Shown: one piece after another, positions 21,705 through 29,394 of the stretch | Position numbering within the stretch: position 1 is the first letter of the stretch | Layout: every line of letters starts with the position of its first letter | Source: Actinomadura flavalba DSM 45200 | GTDB taxonomy: Bacteria > Actinomycetota > Actinomycetes > Streptosporangiales > Streptosporangiaceae | Assembly: GCF_000374305.1 (NCBI RefSeq) | Contig: NZ_KB894108.1 | Span: 1-32,834 of the forward strand | Length of the DNA stretch: 32,834 nucleotides | Reading direction: 5' to 3' | The notes under the pieces: generated by a model | Databases searched by the model: none | What the model saw: the letters and a program-made list of their open reading frames with translations, nothing else | What the model was told of the DNA's origin: nothing | Position numbers and translations under genes: made by a program

Positions 21705-23822
21705 TCAGCAGGCACCCCCGCCCACCGCGAACGCCCCGGTCAGCGGCAGGTTCCGCGAGGACGCGCCGACGCCGACCCGGTAGCAGCCGGGCGCGACCTT
21801 CCACGCGTTCGCGCGCACGTCCCAGTGGCTGAGCGACCGCGTCGTCAACGGGAACGTCACCCGCGTGCTCTGCCCGGGAGCCAGCGCCACCTTCCGGTAT
21901 CCCCGGAGCTGGCGCGGCGGTTGCGGCACCGCCGCCGACGACGGCAGCCCGAGGTAGAGCTGCGGCACCGCGTACCCCGGCCGCGTCCCGGTGTTGGTGA
22001 CCGTGACCTGCACGCCGTCCGGCCGGACGGCCAGCCCGCCGTAGCGGAACGTCGTGTACGACAGCCCGTGCCCGAACGGGTACCTGGGCGCGATCCCCTT
22101 CGCGTCGTAGTGCCGGTAGCCGACGAGCACGCCTTCGCTGAACGTCGCGGTCTTGCCCTCGCCCGGCACGGCGGGGACGTCCTGCTCGCGGACGGGGAAC
22201 GTCACCGGCAGCCGCCCGCCGGGGTCGGCGTCGCCGTACAGCACGCGCGCGAGCGCCTGCCCGGCCTGCTGACCCGGGTACCAGGCCGCCACGATGCCCT
22301 TCACCTCGTCCGCCCACGGCATCAGCACCGGGCCGCCGGTCTCCAGCACGACGATCGTGTTCGGGTTCGCCCTCGCCACGGCCGAGACGAGGCCGTCCTG
22401 GTCGCCCCGGACGGGGTCGCCGCAGCGCAGCGTCAGGCACGACCTGTCCATGAACTCGCCGGTCGAGTCGGTGACGAACACGATCGCGACGTCGGCCTTG
22501 CGGGCGGCGTCGGCGGCGGCGCCGTGGTTCCAGCCGTCGGTGTAGGAGACGGAGGCGCCCTTCGCGCGGGCCGCGATGCCCTGACGCGGCGACACGGACG
22601 CGAACGGCTCGACCTTCGCCGAGCCGTGCCCGGCCGGGACCTGGTCGGCGCCCCGCCCGATGAGCGCCACCGAGCGCGGGTTCGCCAGCGGCAGCGCGCC
22701 CCCGGCGTTCTTCAGCAGCGTGATGCCGCCCTCGGCCAGCTCCCGGGCGGCGGTCTCGCTCGCGGACCGGTCCACGCGGGTCAGGTCGTTGGCGTGGGCG
22801 GGGCGGTCGAACACGCCGTGCCGGAACATCGTGCGCAGGACCGCGCGGGCGTGGCCGTCGATCGTCACCTGCGTGACCCTCTTCTCCGCGACGGCCCGCT
22901 TCAGCGTCCAGGCGTTGTACCGCATCCCGATCGGCAGTTCCAGGTCCAGCCCGCCGTTGGCGGCGTCCGCCCCGTCCTTGGCCGCGAAGTGGTCGGACGC
23001 GACGATGCCGCCGAAGCCCCACTCGCCGCGCAGCACGCCGTTCAGCACGGACCCGTCCTGGCACGCCCAGCGTCCGTTCAGCTTCCCGAACCCGCACATG
23101 ACGACGGCCGCGCCGCCGTCCTTGACCGCCGCCTCGAACGGCGGCAGGTAGATCTCCCGCAACGTGCGCGGATCGACCTTCATGTCCAGTTGCAGGCGGT
23201 CGGTCTCCTGCGTATAGACGGCCAGGTGCTTCACCGACGCCAGCACGCCCTGCCGCTGCGCCTCCCGGACCCAGGCCGCGCCGAGCCCGGCCGACAGGTA
23301 CGGGTCCTCGCCGAACCCCTCGAACGCGCGGCCGTTGCGCGGCGTGCGCAGCACGTCCACCGACGGGCCGAAGATCACGTCGTTGCCCCGGTGCCGCGCC
23401 TCCCACGCGACCGTGCCGCCGTAGCGGGCGGCGGCGGCCGGGTCGAACCCGGCGGCCAGCGCGATCGGCGCGGGCAGCGCCGTCGCCCGGCCCTGCCGGA
23501 CGCCCGCCGGGCCGTCGGCCATGTACAGCGGCGGGACGCCGAGCCGTTCGATGCCCCCGTTGGTGTCGGCGTGCGCCGTCTCGACGTACCCGCCGAGCGG
23601 GCCGCCCAGCGGGTCGTCGGCGGACAGCAGCGCGATCTTTTCGTCCTCGGTCATCTTCGCCAGGACGAGCGCCGCGCGGTCCTCGGGGGAGCGGCGCGGG
23701 TCGCACCACGGCCGCTGCGCGGGATCGCCGCAGCGGCCCGGCGCGGACTGCGCGGGCACGGCCGCGAGGGCCAGCACCGACGCCGCCGCGCCGGCCGCCG
23801 CCAGCCAGGCGCGGACGCTCAC
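21705..23822 (-). CDS. Secreted glycoside hydrolase family 3 (beta-glucosidase-like)
   Basis: 705 residues. A Sec signal peptide ends near AQSA (about residue 26). The GH3 N-domain shows GFDPAAAARYGG, NDVIFGPSVDVLRTPRNGRAFEGFGEDPYLS, SVKHLAVYTQETDR, and the nucleophile in GGIVASDH (Asp277). The GH3 C-domain (about 370-560: GGITLLKNAGGALPL, VLETGGPVLMPW, PGGRLPVTFP) and a fibronectin III-like end domain (YPFGHGLSYTTF, LRGYRKVALAPGQS) follow. It should remove terminal glucose or related sugars from extracellular glycans or glycosides. The GTG start overlaps the previous stop as GTGA, coupling it to the carboxymuconolactone-decarboxylase-like gene. Confidence 0.92.
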   Translation of the reverse strand: MSVRAWLAAAGAAASVLALAAVPAQSAPGRCGDPAQRPWCDPRRSPEDRAALVLAKMTEDEKIALLSADDPLGGPLGGYVETAHADTNGGIERLGVPPLYMADGPAGVRQGRATALPAPIALAAGFDPAAAARYGGTVAWEARHRGNDVIFGPSVDVLRTPRNGRAFEGFGEDPYLSAGLGAAWVREAQRQGVLASVKHLAVYTQETDRLQLDMKVDPRTLREIYLPPFEAAVKDGGAAVVMCGFGKLNGRWACQDGSVLNGVLRGEWGFGGIVASDHFAAKDGADAANGGLDLELPIGMRYNAWTLKRAVAEKRVTQVTIDGHARAVLRTMFRHGVFDRPAHANDLTRVDRSASETAARELAEGGITLLKNAGGALPLANPRSVALIGRGADQVPAGHGSAKVEPFASVSPRQGIAARAKGASVSYTDGWNHGAAADAARKADVAIVFVTDSTGEFMDRSCLTLRCGDPVRGDQDGLVSAVARANPNTIVVLETGGPVLMPWADEVKGIVAAWYPGQQAGQALARVLYGDADPGGRLPVTFPVREQDVPAVPGEGKTATFSEGVLVGYRHYDAKGIAPRYPFGHGLSYTTFRYGGLAVRPDGVQVTVTNTGTRPGYAVPQLYLGLPSSAAVPQPPRQLRGYRKVALAPGQSTRVTFPLTTRSLSHWDVRANAWKVAPGCYRVGVGASSRNLPLTGAFAVGGGAC

Positions 23823-24361
23823 GGGTGCTCGCCCGTCTCGTCCTGGACCCGCAGCGCGTTCAGCGTGAACGCCGTCATCTGGTAGTTGCCGATCAGCATG
23901 ATCAGCTCGATGGCCTCGGTGTCGGAGAACCGGCCGGTGATCGCCGCCCATGTCGCGTCGCCCACGGTGCCGGTCGCGTGCAGCTCGTCGGTGGTGGTGA
24001 GGACGACGCGGTCGGCCGCGTCCCACGGGTACGCGTCCAGGGGTTCGCGCAGCGCCGCCAGGTGCTCGTCGGTCAGCCCCGCGTCGAGCGCGAGACTCCG
24101 GTGGTGCGACCACTCGTAGGCGCAGGCGCGGAGGTGGGCGGTGCGCAGGATCGCCAGCTCACGGTCGCGGGCGCTCAGCGACCCCCGCATGAGGAGCTGG
24201 GACGCGAACCCGATCCACGCCTGGAACAGCGCCGGATGGCGGCCCAGGGTGGAGAACACGTGGAGTTTGCCGGTGGAGGAGGCGACGGCCTGGAGGAAGT
24301 CGTCCCACTCGGCCTCCGGGAGGGGTGGGATGCGCGCTGGGATGGGCTGCTCGGCGGACAT
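23819..24361 (-). CDS. Carboxymuconolactone decarboxylase/AhpD-family protein
   Basis: 180 residues. The family core is the helical RDRELAILRTAHLRACAYEWSHHRSLALDAGLTDEHLAAL segment (about 75-115), with the Cys and two His (CAYEWSHH) expected of the CMD type, followed by RFSDTEAIELIMLIGNYQMTAF. These proteins act as hydroperoxide-linked disulfide reductases or decarboxylases; only one Cys is present here, which argues against a CxxC AhpD-type peroxidase role. It is coupled to the GH3 glycosidase downstream (GTGA), an unusual pairing that hints at a glycoside or aromatic catabolic unit. A 14-bp palindrome lies 12 bases upstream of the start. Confidence 0.85.
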   Translation of the reverse strand: MSAEQPIPARIPPLPEAEWDDFLQAVASSTGKLHVFSTLGRHPALFQAWIGFASQLLMRGSLSARDRELAILRTAHLRACAYEWSHHRSLALDAGLTDEHLAALREPLDAYPWDAADRVVLTTTDELHATGTVGDATWAAITGRFSDTEAIELIMLIGNYQMTAFTLNALRVQDETGEHP

Positions 24362-24373
24362 GGGTTCTTTCTG

Positions 24374-24387
24374 CCACCAAATGGTGG
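24374..24387. promoter_or_regulatory. Palindrome upstream of the CMD-GH3 operon: candidate operator
   Basis: CCACCA-AA-TGGTGG is a 6-bp inverted repeat 12 bases from the ATG at 24361. On the minus strand a TTGACA (24430-24425) and a TAGCAC-like hexamer lie upstream, though their spacing is too long for one promoter. The position fits a repressor site for the downstream operon. The regulator is unknown. Confidence 0.5.
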
Positions 24388-24446
24388 GAGAGTGCTACCC
24401 CATCGGCGCTAATTGGCCGGTTTGTGTCAATTCTGCGGTCGGCGGC

Positions 24447-25499
24447 TCACGCGCGCCGCGTGATCGCCGCCACCGCCAGGTCCGCCAGCGCCGCGTGCGC
24501 GTCCGCCGCGATCGGCGCCGCGTCCAGCGCCGCCGTCGCCTCGGCCGCGTACCCGTCGATCAGCGCCTCGCACGCCGCCAGGCCGCCGCTGTCGGTGATG
24601 ATGCCGCGCAGCTCCGCCACGCCCGCGGCGTCCAGCTCCGGGTCGCCCAAGAGCCGGTTCAACGTCGCCGCCCGCGCCGCACCGGCGCGCTCCAGCGTCA
24701 GCGCGACCAGCACCGTGCGCTTGCCCTCGCGCAGGTCGTCCCCGGCGGGCTTGCCCGTGACCTCCGGATCGCCGAAGACGCCGAGCACGTCGTCGCGGAG
24801 CTGGAAGGCGACCCCGACCGGCAGGCCGTAGCCGGTGAGGGCGGTGGCGACGTCGGGGTCGGCCCCGGCCAGCGCCGCGCCCAGGTGCAGCGGGCGCTCG
24901 ATCGTGTACTTGGCGGCCTTGTACTCGACGACGCGCAGCGCCTGCTCGACCGTCGCGCCGCCGCGCGCGCCCGCGAGCAGGTCCAGGTACTGGCCGAACA
25001 TCACCTCGGTGCGCATCAGGTCGTAGACGCGCCTGCCGCGCGCCAGCCGCTCGGCGCCGAGCCCGCTCGTCTCGAACATCTCGCCCGACCACGACAGGCA
25101 CAGGTCACCGAGCAGGATCGCCGCGCCGAGCCCGAACGCCTCGCCCGCCGCCCAGCCCTGCCCGGCGGCCATCGCCTCGAAGCGGCGGTGCGCCGAGGGC
25201 AGCCCGCGCCGGGTGTCGCTGGAGTCCATGACGTCGTCGTGCACGAGCGCGCTCGCCTGGAGCAGCTCCAGGGACGCGGCGGCGTCGATCAACCCGGGCT
25301 CGTCGGCGCCGCCGCCGGCCGCCCGCCAGCCCCAGTAGCAGAAGGCCGGGCGCAGCCGTTTGCCGCCCGACAGAAGCGCCTCCAGCGCCTCCATGAGCGG
25401 CGTGACGTCCTCGCTGATCGCCCACAGGACGGGACGCTGCCGTTCGACGAAAGCGGTCAGCGCGTCGTCCACCTGTTTGCGGATACGGATCAGCGACAT
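24447..25499 (-). CDS. Polyprenyl diphosphate synthase (IdsA2-like)
   Basis: 350 residues. A trans-prenyltransferase that condenses isopentenyl diphosphate with allylic diphosphates. The all-helical fold shows GGKRLRPAFCYWGW, the first Asp-rich motif DDVMDSSDTRRG (about 88-99), the KAAKYTIERPLHLGA segment and the second Asp-rich region FQLRDDVLGVFGDPEVTGKPAGDDLREGKRT. All catalytic Asp, Lys and Arg residues appear intact. Chain length cannot be set from sequence; C15-C20 products are usual for this clade. It is divergent from metF; a TACGAT -10-like hexamer ends seven bases from the ATG, so the message may be leaderless. Position near metF and an Rv2175c homologue matches, from memory, the mycobacterial idsA2 neighbourhood. 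Confidence 0.93.
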   Translation of the reverse strand: MSLIRIRKQVDDALTAFVERQRPVLWAISEDVTPLMEALEALLSGGKRLRPAFCYWGWRAAGGGADEPGLIDAAASLELLQASALVHDDVMDSSDTRRGLPSAHRRFEAMAAGQGWAAGEAFGLGAAILLGDLCLSWSGEMFETSGLGAERLARGRRVYDLMRTEVMFGQYLDLLAGARGGATVEQALRVVEYKAAKYTIERPLHLGAALAGADPDVATALTGYGLPVGVAFQLRDDVLGVFGDPEVTGKPAGDDLREGKRTVLVALTLERAGAARAATLNRLLGDPELDAAGVAELRGIITDSGGLAACEALIDGYAAEATAALDAAPIAADAHAALADLAVAAITRRA

Positions 25500-25635
25500 G
25501 ACGTGATCGTATCCAGACCAGACACGGCACTCACAACGGATGAAGTCCTTAGATTATGTATTTGTAGTTAATTCGGGTATTCGTGGTTGTTTGGTCGCGG
25601 CCGGTCACCGGCCCGGACGGCGGTAGAGTGGGCGA
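25500..25635. promoter_or_regulatory. Divergent, probably leaderless promoters for idsA-like gene and metF
   Basis: On the minus strand TACGAT ends seven bases before the ATG at 25499, with TTGTGA about 19 bases further upstream. On the plus strand TAGAGT ends six bases before the metF ATG at 25636. Both place the transcription start at or next to the ATG. Between them, 25547-25595 is an AT-rich stretch (ATTATGTATTTGTAGTTAAT) that stands out in this GC-rich DNA and may bind a regulator such as a nucleoid protein. Confidence 0.5.
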
Positions 25636-26571
25636 ATGCGACACGTGCGTCCCGACCGGTCACCCACCATCCGCGAACTGCTCGCCGCGGGCGGCCGGAC
25701 CTTCTCGTTCGAGTTCTTCCCCCCCAAGACCGAGAACGGCATGCGCAACCTCTGGCGTGCCGTACGCGAACTGGAGACGCTGCACCCCGCGTTCGTCTCC
25801 GTCACCTACGGCGCCGGGGGCGGCACCCGCGACACCACCGTCGACATCGTCGAGCGCATCGCCACCGAGACCACCCTCACCCCCGTCGCGCACTTCACCG
25901 CCGTCAACCACTCCCTCGCCGAGGTCCGCAACCTCATCGGCCGGTTCGCCGCCGCCGGAGTGCGCAACGTCCTCGCGCTGCGCGGCGACCCCCCGGGCGA
26001 CCCGATGGGCGAGTGGATCAAGCACCCCCAGGGCGTCGAGTACGCCGCCGAACTCGTCCGGCTCATCCGCTCCTACGGTGACTTCTGCGTCGGCGTCGCC
26101 GCCTTCCCCTACAAGCACCCGCGCTCGCCCGACATCGAGAGCGACACCCGCCACCTCATCGAGAAGTGCCGCGCCGGTGCCGACTACGCCATCACGCAGA
26201 TGTTCTTCCGCGCCGACGACTACTACCGCCTGCGCGACCGCGTCGCCGCCGCCGGGTGCGACACCCCGATCCTGCCCGGGATCATGCCCGTCACGCAGAT
26301 GAGCACGATCGAACGTTCCGAGCAGTTGTCCGGCGCGCCCTTCCCCGACGAGGTGCGGCGCCGGTTCGAGGCCGTCGCGCACGACCCCGAGGCCGTGCGG
26401 CGGCTCGGCGTCGAGCACGCCGCCGAACTCTGCCGCGACCTGCTCGACCAGGGTGTCCCCGGCATCCACTTCATCACGTTCAACCGCTCCACCGCGACGC
26501 GCGAGGTCTACGAGCTGCTCGACGCCGACCGGTACGCCCGCAGCGGCAGCGCGCCGCCCATCACCGCGTAG
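25636..26571 (+). CDS. metF: 5,10-methylenetetrahydrofolate reductase
   Basis: 311 residues. An FAD-dependent TIM-barrel enzyme making 5-methyl-tetrahydrofolate for methionine synthesis. Motifs: FSFEFFPPKTENG (N-terminal Glu active site), VSVTYGAGGGTRDTT, AHFTAVNHSLAEV, VLALRGDPPGDP, CVGVAAFPYKHPRS, DYAITQMFFRADDYYR, LPGIMPVTQMSTIERSEQLSGA and GIHFITFNRS. Full length and intact. Probably leaderless (TAGAGT six bases before the ATG). Its 3' end overlaps the convergent GNAT gene by 64 bases. Single copy here and divergent from the prenyl synthase, as expected for the syntenic locus. Confidence 0.96.
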   Translation: MRHVRPDRSPTIRELLAAGGRTFSFEFFPPKTENGMRNLWRAVRELETLHPAFVSVTYGAGGGTRDTTVDIVERIATETTLTPVAHFTAVNHSLAEVRNLIGRFAAAGVRNVLALRGDPPGDPMGEWIKHPQGVEYAAELVRLIRSYGDFCVGVAAFPYKHPRSPDIESDTRHLIEKCRAGADYAITQMFFRADDYYRLRDRVAAAGCDTPILPGIMPVTQMSTIERSEQLSGAPFPDEVRRRFEAVAHDPEAVRRLGVEHAAELCRDLLDQGVPGIHFITFNRSTATREVYELLDADRYARSGSAPPITA

Positions 26572-27110
26572 GGCGGCCCCCCGCCCGGGAAGGCGAAATC
26601 GGTCAGCAGGTCGGTCATCCCGACGGACCGGTACAGCCCCCGGGCGGGGGTCTCCGCACCCGGATCGAGCGTCGACAGCACCACCGTCGCCTCCGTGCGG
26701 CCCTCGCACAGCGCCGACAGCAGCCGCCGCCCGAGCCCCCGCCCCTGCGCCTCCGGGCGCACGTGCAGCTCGGCCACCTCGAACCCGTCGGCCATCCACT
26801 CCTCGGCGTGGTCGAGCCCGCCGCGCCGCCGCAGCGCGTCGTACACCACGTCGTGCCACCACTGGCCGGGCACGCCCCGGAACCCGTAGGTGAAGCCCTG
26901 CAACCGGCCGGACATCCCGGGCACCCGCGACGGCTCCTCGGCGACCAGCGCCCGGAAGCCCGGATGCCGCGCGTGCCGGGCCATGATGGTCGTGCGTCCG
27001 GGGAGCTGGTCGCCGGGCGGGCGCATCGCGGCGGCGTACACCCGCAGCATCGGGTTCAGCCGGCGCAGAAAGGCGCGCTGGTCCAGCTCACGGAGCTTCG
27101 GGTCCTTCAC
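26508..27110 (-). CDS. GNAT-family N-acetyltransferase
   Basis: 200 residues. The acetyl-CoA site is clear: VAELHVRPEAQGRGLGRRLLSAL (beta4 and the Q/RxxGxG/A loop), then TVVLSTLDP and GLYRSVGMTDL. The N-terminal half (LRVYAAAMRPPGDQLPGRTTIMARHARHPGF and TYGFRGVPGQWWHDVV) is an actinobacterial extension. The substrate is unknown. The GTG start at 27110 has no strong ribosome site. The last 64 bases are antisense to the end of metF, and the overlapping part encodes the C-terminal GGALPLRAYRSASSSS tail, which is probably not needed for catalysis. Confidence 0.88.
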   Translation of the reverse strand: MKDPKLRELDQRAFLRRLNPMLRVYAAAMRPPGDQLPGRTTIMARHARHPGFRALVAEEPSRVPGMSGRLQGFTYGFRGVPGQWWHDVVYDALRRRGGLDHAEEWMADGFEVAELHVRPEAQGRGLGRRLLSALCEGRTEATVVLSTLDPGAETPARGLYRSVGMTDLLTDFAFPGGGPPYAVMGGALPLRAYRSASSSS

Positions 27111-27133
27111 GCGCCAAGACTAGAGGACCCGCC

Positions 27134-27466
27134 CTAGGCGCGGGTGATGGTGCGCGTGGTGACGCTGAGGCGGTCGTAGATGTCCCACAGGAAGCGATCG
27201 GCGGCCTTGCGGAGCTTGACCCGTTCCGCCTCCAGGTCGCCCTGCCAGCTCCGGGCCTCGGGGCCGAGCCAGGCGTCGGTGCCGCCCATCGTCCGGACGG
27301 CCGGGTCGAGCGCGCCGCGCAGCCGGTCCACGTCGCCGTAGGCGCTCACGTACGCCTGGTAGAGCGTGTGGTACTCGGGATTGGGGCGGTGGTCGGGGGA
27401 CAGCAGCGCGGCGGCCGTCGCGTCCAGCGGTGGCGGCAGGATGCCGGGCGGCGGGGGAGGGGCCAT
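27134..27466 (-). CDS. WXG100-size helical protein
   Basis: 110 residues. A Pro-rich start is followed by two predicted long helices (about 32-55 and 66-105) with a turn containing DAWLGPEARSWQGDLEAERVKL. The W and the helix-turn-helix hairpin recall WXG100/ESX-type proteins, but the W-x-G triad is not exact. The ATG at 27466 has GGAGG-like sequence upstream and follows the stop of the Pro-rich gene by six bases, so the two are co-transcribed. An export or complex role with the upstream gene is inference. Confidence 0.6.
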   Translation of the reverse strand: MAPPPPPGILPPPLDATAAALLSPDHRPNPEYHTLYQAYVSAYGDVDRLRGALDPAVRTMGGTDAWLGPEARSWQGDLEAERVKLRKAADRFLWDIYDRLSVTTRTITRA

Positions 27467-27472
27467 CGCGGG

Positions 27473-28405
27473 TCAGCTCCCGGTCGGGCCCGGCGCGGCG
27501 GCCGGGCGGAGGTCGGCGGGACGGACCGCCCGCAGGTCGATGCGGGCGAGCGCGGCGCTCGTCTTCGCGCCGAAGTCGGCGCCGGCGAGCACCTGGACGG
27601 CGACCGGTCCGGCGCCCGCCGCGTCGGCGCTCGCCAGGAACGCGCGGAGCCACTTCTCGTCCATGACCATGTGGTGACTGGCCATCCCCATCGACTGCTG
27701 GATCACCGCGACCCGCGCCGGGTCGTGCCCGGCCGCCGCCAGCAGGCCCGCCGCCTCGTGCGGGCCGAGCCGGTCGTACAGGGCCTCGGTGTAGTCGGGG
27801 TCGTCGGCGCTCGCCTTGAGGTTCGCCCAGACCGACGCCGGGACGGGGCCGTCGGCGCGGATCGCGGCGGCGTCGGAGCGTCCGGCGCGCAGCGCGTCGC
27901 CGCGCGTCGGGTAGGCGCCGAGGTCGCCCGCGCCGCGCTGCACGGGCACCAGCTCAGGCGGCTGCGCGCGGCGCGGCGGGACGGGGACGCCCGGCGGCGT
28001 CGTCGGCGATCCGCCGGGCGGGCTGCCGGGCCGCGCGCCGCGCGGCGGTGCCGGGACGGCCGGGGGCGTCGTCTTGGTGCCGCCGGGCGGCGCCCCGCCG
28101 CCCGACGCCGGAGGCGGGGACGCGGGCGGCGCCTCGATGCCGCCGCCCGGGTCGGGGTTGGTGATCGCGAAGTTGTAGCGGCGCTCCAGCATCGACAGCG
28201 CGTCGGCGATCCACAGCACGACCTCCTCCGCCTGGCGGCGGCCGGTGTGCGCGACGCCCGGCGGCGGCTGGTGCGCCGTCAGCCATCCGATGATCGTGAC
28301 GCGGGCGTCCTGGACCTGCCTCGACAGGTGGTTCAGCGCCGGCGGGTCGATGCCGCGGAAGTCGGCGTTGCGGGCGGCGGGCCCGGTGCGCATCTGCGCG
28401 GTCAT
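27473..28405 (-). CDS. Pro-rich two-domain protein, partner of the WXG100-size protein
   Basis: 310 residues. An N-terminal helical domain (about 1-90, LNHLSRQVQDARVTIIGWL, EEVVLWIADALSMLERRYNFAI) is joined by a long Pro/Gly linker (about 95-160) to a C-terminal helical domain (WANLKASADDPDYTEALYDRLGPHEAAGLL...) whose style resembles the N-terminal segments of ESX-linked actinobacterial proteins with LGP-E repeats. The ATG at 28405 has GGAGG four bases upstream and is preferred over an in-frame GTG at 28423. No toxin domain is recognisable. With the downstream 110-residue helical protein it may form a secreted or surface complex; no ESX machinery is in the window. Confidence 0.65.
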   Translation of the reverse strand: MTAQMRTGPAARNADFRGIDPPALNHLSRQVQDARVTIIGWLTAHQPPPGVAHTGRRQAEEVVLWIADALSMLERRYNFAITNPDPGGGIEAPPASPPPASGGGAPPGGTKTTPPAVPAPPRGARPGSPPGGSPTTPPGVPVPPRRAQPPELVPVQRGAGDLGAYPTRGDALRAGRSDAAAIRADGPVPASVWANLKASADDPDYTEALYDRLGPHEAAGLLAAAGHDPARVAVIQQSMGMASHHMVMDEKWLRAFLASADAAGAGPVAVQVLAGADFGAKTSAALARIDLRAVRPADLRPAAAPGPTGS

Positions 28406-28419
28406 GGCGCCTCCGACGA

Positions 28420-28500
28420 TCACTCGGGTCTGTCCGGTGGGGCGATCCTCGTCCGCCGCCGCCGGCGGACGCCACGACTCCCCAGGATCACACGGGTCAT
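28420..28500 (-). CDS. Arg-rich 26-residue peptide coupled to the ArsC-like gene
   Basis: The ATG at 28500 shares its A with the stop of the ArsC-like gene (TGATG), so a re-initiating ribosome could translate it. The product has a run V-R-R-R-R-R-T-R-I-A in its centre and stops 14 bases before the next gene. The DNA beneath it is a 30-bp hairpin-bearing element found again at 6493-6522. Whether the peptide or the hairpin is functional cannot be told; it may be a leader for the downstream gene or no gene at all. Confidence 0.3.
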   Translation of the reverse strand: MTRVILGSRGVRRRRRTRIAPPDRPE

Positions 28501-28853
28501 CACGCGCTGTCGAGGGCCGCGCGCACCGATTCGGGGTCGCGGGCGACGACGGCGGCGGCGCCGGTCACCACGATCGGGCGCTGGATGAGCACGGGGTGCT
28601 CGGCGAGGATCTTCAGCCAGGTGGCGCGGTCGCGCTCCAGCGTCTTCAGGCCGAGTTCCCTGGCGACCGGCTCGGTGAGGCGCGCGGCGTCCCACGGCTG
28701 CACGCCCGCCTTGGTCAGGACGGCGTCCAGCTCCTCGGCGGTGGGCGGATCGTCCAGGTAGCGGCGCTCGGTGTAGGCGACGCCGGCCTCGTCGAACGCG
28801 GCCTTGGCGGCGCGGCTCTTGGAGCAGCGCGGGTTGTGCCAGATCTCGGTCAC
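28500..28853 (-). CDS. ArsC/Spx-family thioredoxin-fold protein (arsenate reductase-like)
   Basis: 117 residues. The active Cys lies at residue 10 in WHNPRCSKSR, with the CxxS/CxxxxxR pattern of the ArsC family, followed by ERRYLDDPPTAEELDAVLTKAG, the LKTLERDRATWLKILAEHPVLIQRPIVV segment with the Arg that contacts the oxyanion, and a short C-terminal helix. Family members reduce arsenate with glutaredoxin-type thiols or act as Spx-like regulators; the intact Arg residues favour an enzyme. GTG start, coupled by GTGA to the YbaK-like gene upstream. No arsenic pump or ArsR regulator is nearby, so an arsenate role is uncertain. Confidence 0.85.
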   Translation of the reverse strand: MTEIWHNPRCSKSRAAKAAFDEAGVAYTERRYLDDPPTAEELDAVLTKAGVQPWDAARLTEPVARELGLKTLERDRATWLKILAEHPVLIQRPIVVTGAAAVVARDPESVRAALDSA

Positions 28854-29314
28854 GCGACCTCCACGGACTGTCCGCCGGTGATGCGGAGGAGTTCGGCGTA
28901 CGACGTGGGGAAGACGGTGTGCGGATGCCCGCCCGCCGCCCACACCCGCTCGTACTGGTCGAGCCAGACGTCGACGAGCGTCCGCACCGGCGCCGGGTGC
29001 CCCAGCGGCGCGACGCCGCCGATGGGCTGCCCGGTGGCCGCCCGGACGAACTCGGGCGTCGCCCGCTTCACCTGCGCGGCCCCGACGATCGCGGCGACCT
29101 TGGCGGTGTCGACGCGATGCGCCCCGCTCGTCAGCACGAGCAGCGCCTCCCCGTCCGCGTCGAACACCAGGCTGTTGGCGATGGCCCCGACGTCGCAGCC
29201 GAGCTGCCCGGCGGCGGCCTGCGCGGTCGGCGCCGTCTCCGCCAGCTCCACGATCTCCCCGCCCGCCCCGCGCTCGCGCAGAACAGCGGCGACCTTCTCA
29301 ACGTTCGCGTGCAT
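28850..29314 (-). CDS. YbaK/EbsC-family aminoacyl-tRNA deacylase-like protein
   Basis: 154 residues, one YbaK/ProRS-INS domain. Motifs: TAQAAAGQLGCDVGAIANSLVFD (the conserved region with the catalytic Lys position replaced by Asn, IANSLVF), LVLTSGAHRVDTAKVAAIVGAAQVKRATPEFVRAATGQPIGGVAPLGH and the C-terminal WAAGGHPHTVFPTSYAELLRITGG. Family enzymes clear mischarged tRNA, such as Cys- or Ala-tRNA(Pro). The change at the Lys position, typical of the group labelled YbaK/EbsC in actinobacteria, may alter specificity. The ATG at 29314 has AGGG upstream. Coupled to the ArsC-like gene; divergent from the L,D-transpeptidase. Confidence 0.87.
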   Translation of the reverse strand: MHANVEKVAAVLRERGAGGEIVELAETAPTAQAAAGQLGCDVGAIANSLVFDADGEALLVLTSGAHRVDTAKVAAIVGAAQVKRATPEFVRAATGQPIGGVAPLGHPAPVRTLVDVWLDQYERVWAAGGHPHTVFPTSYAELLRITGGQSVEVA

Positions 29315-29394
29315 GGTCGAACCCTAGCCGGATCGCGACGTTCGGGCGGGGTGGTCCGCGGGCACACTGGCGGACACGGCTCGGGAGGTGCGGG

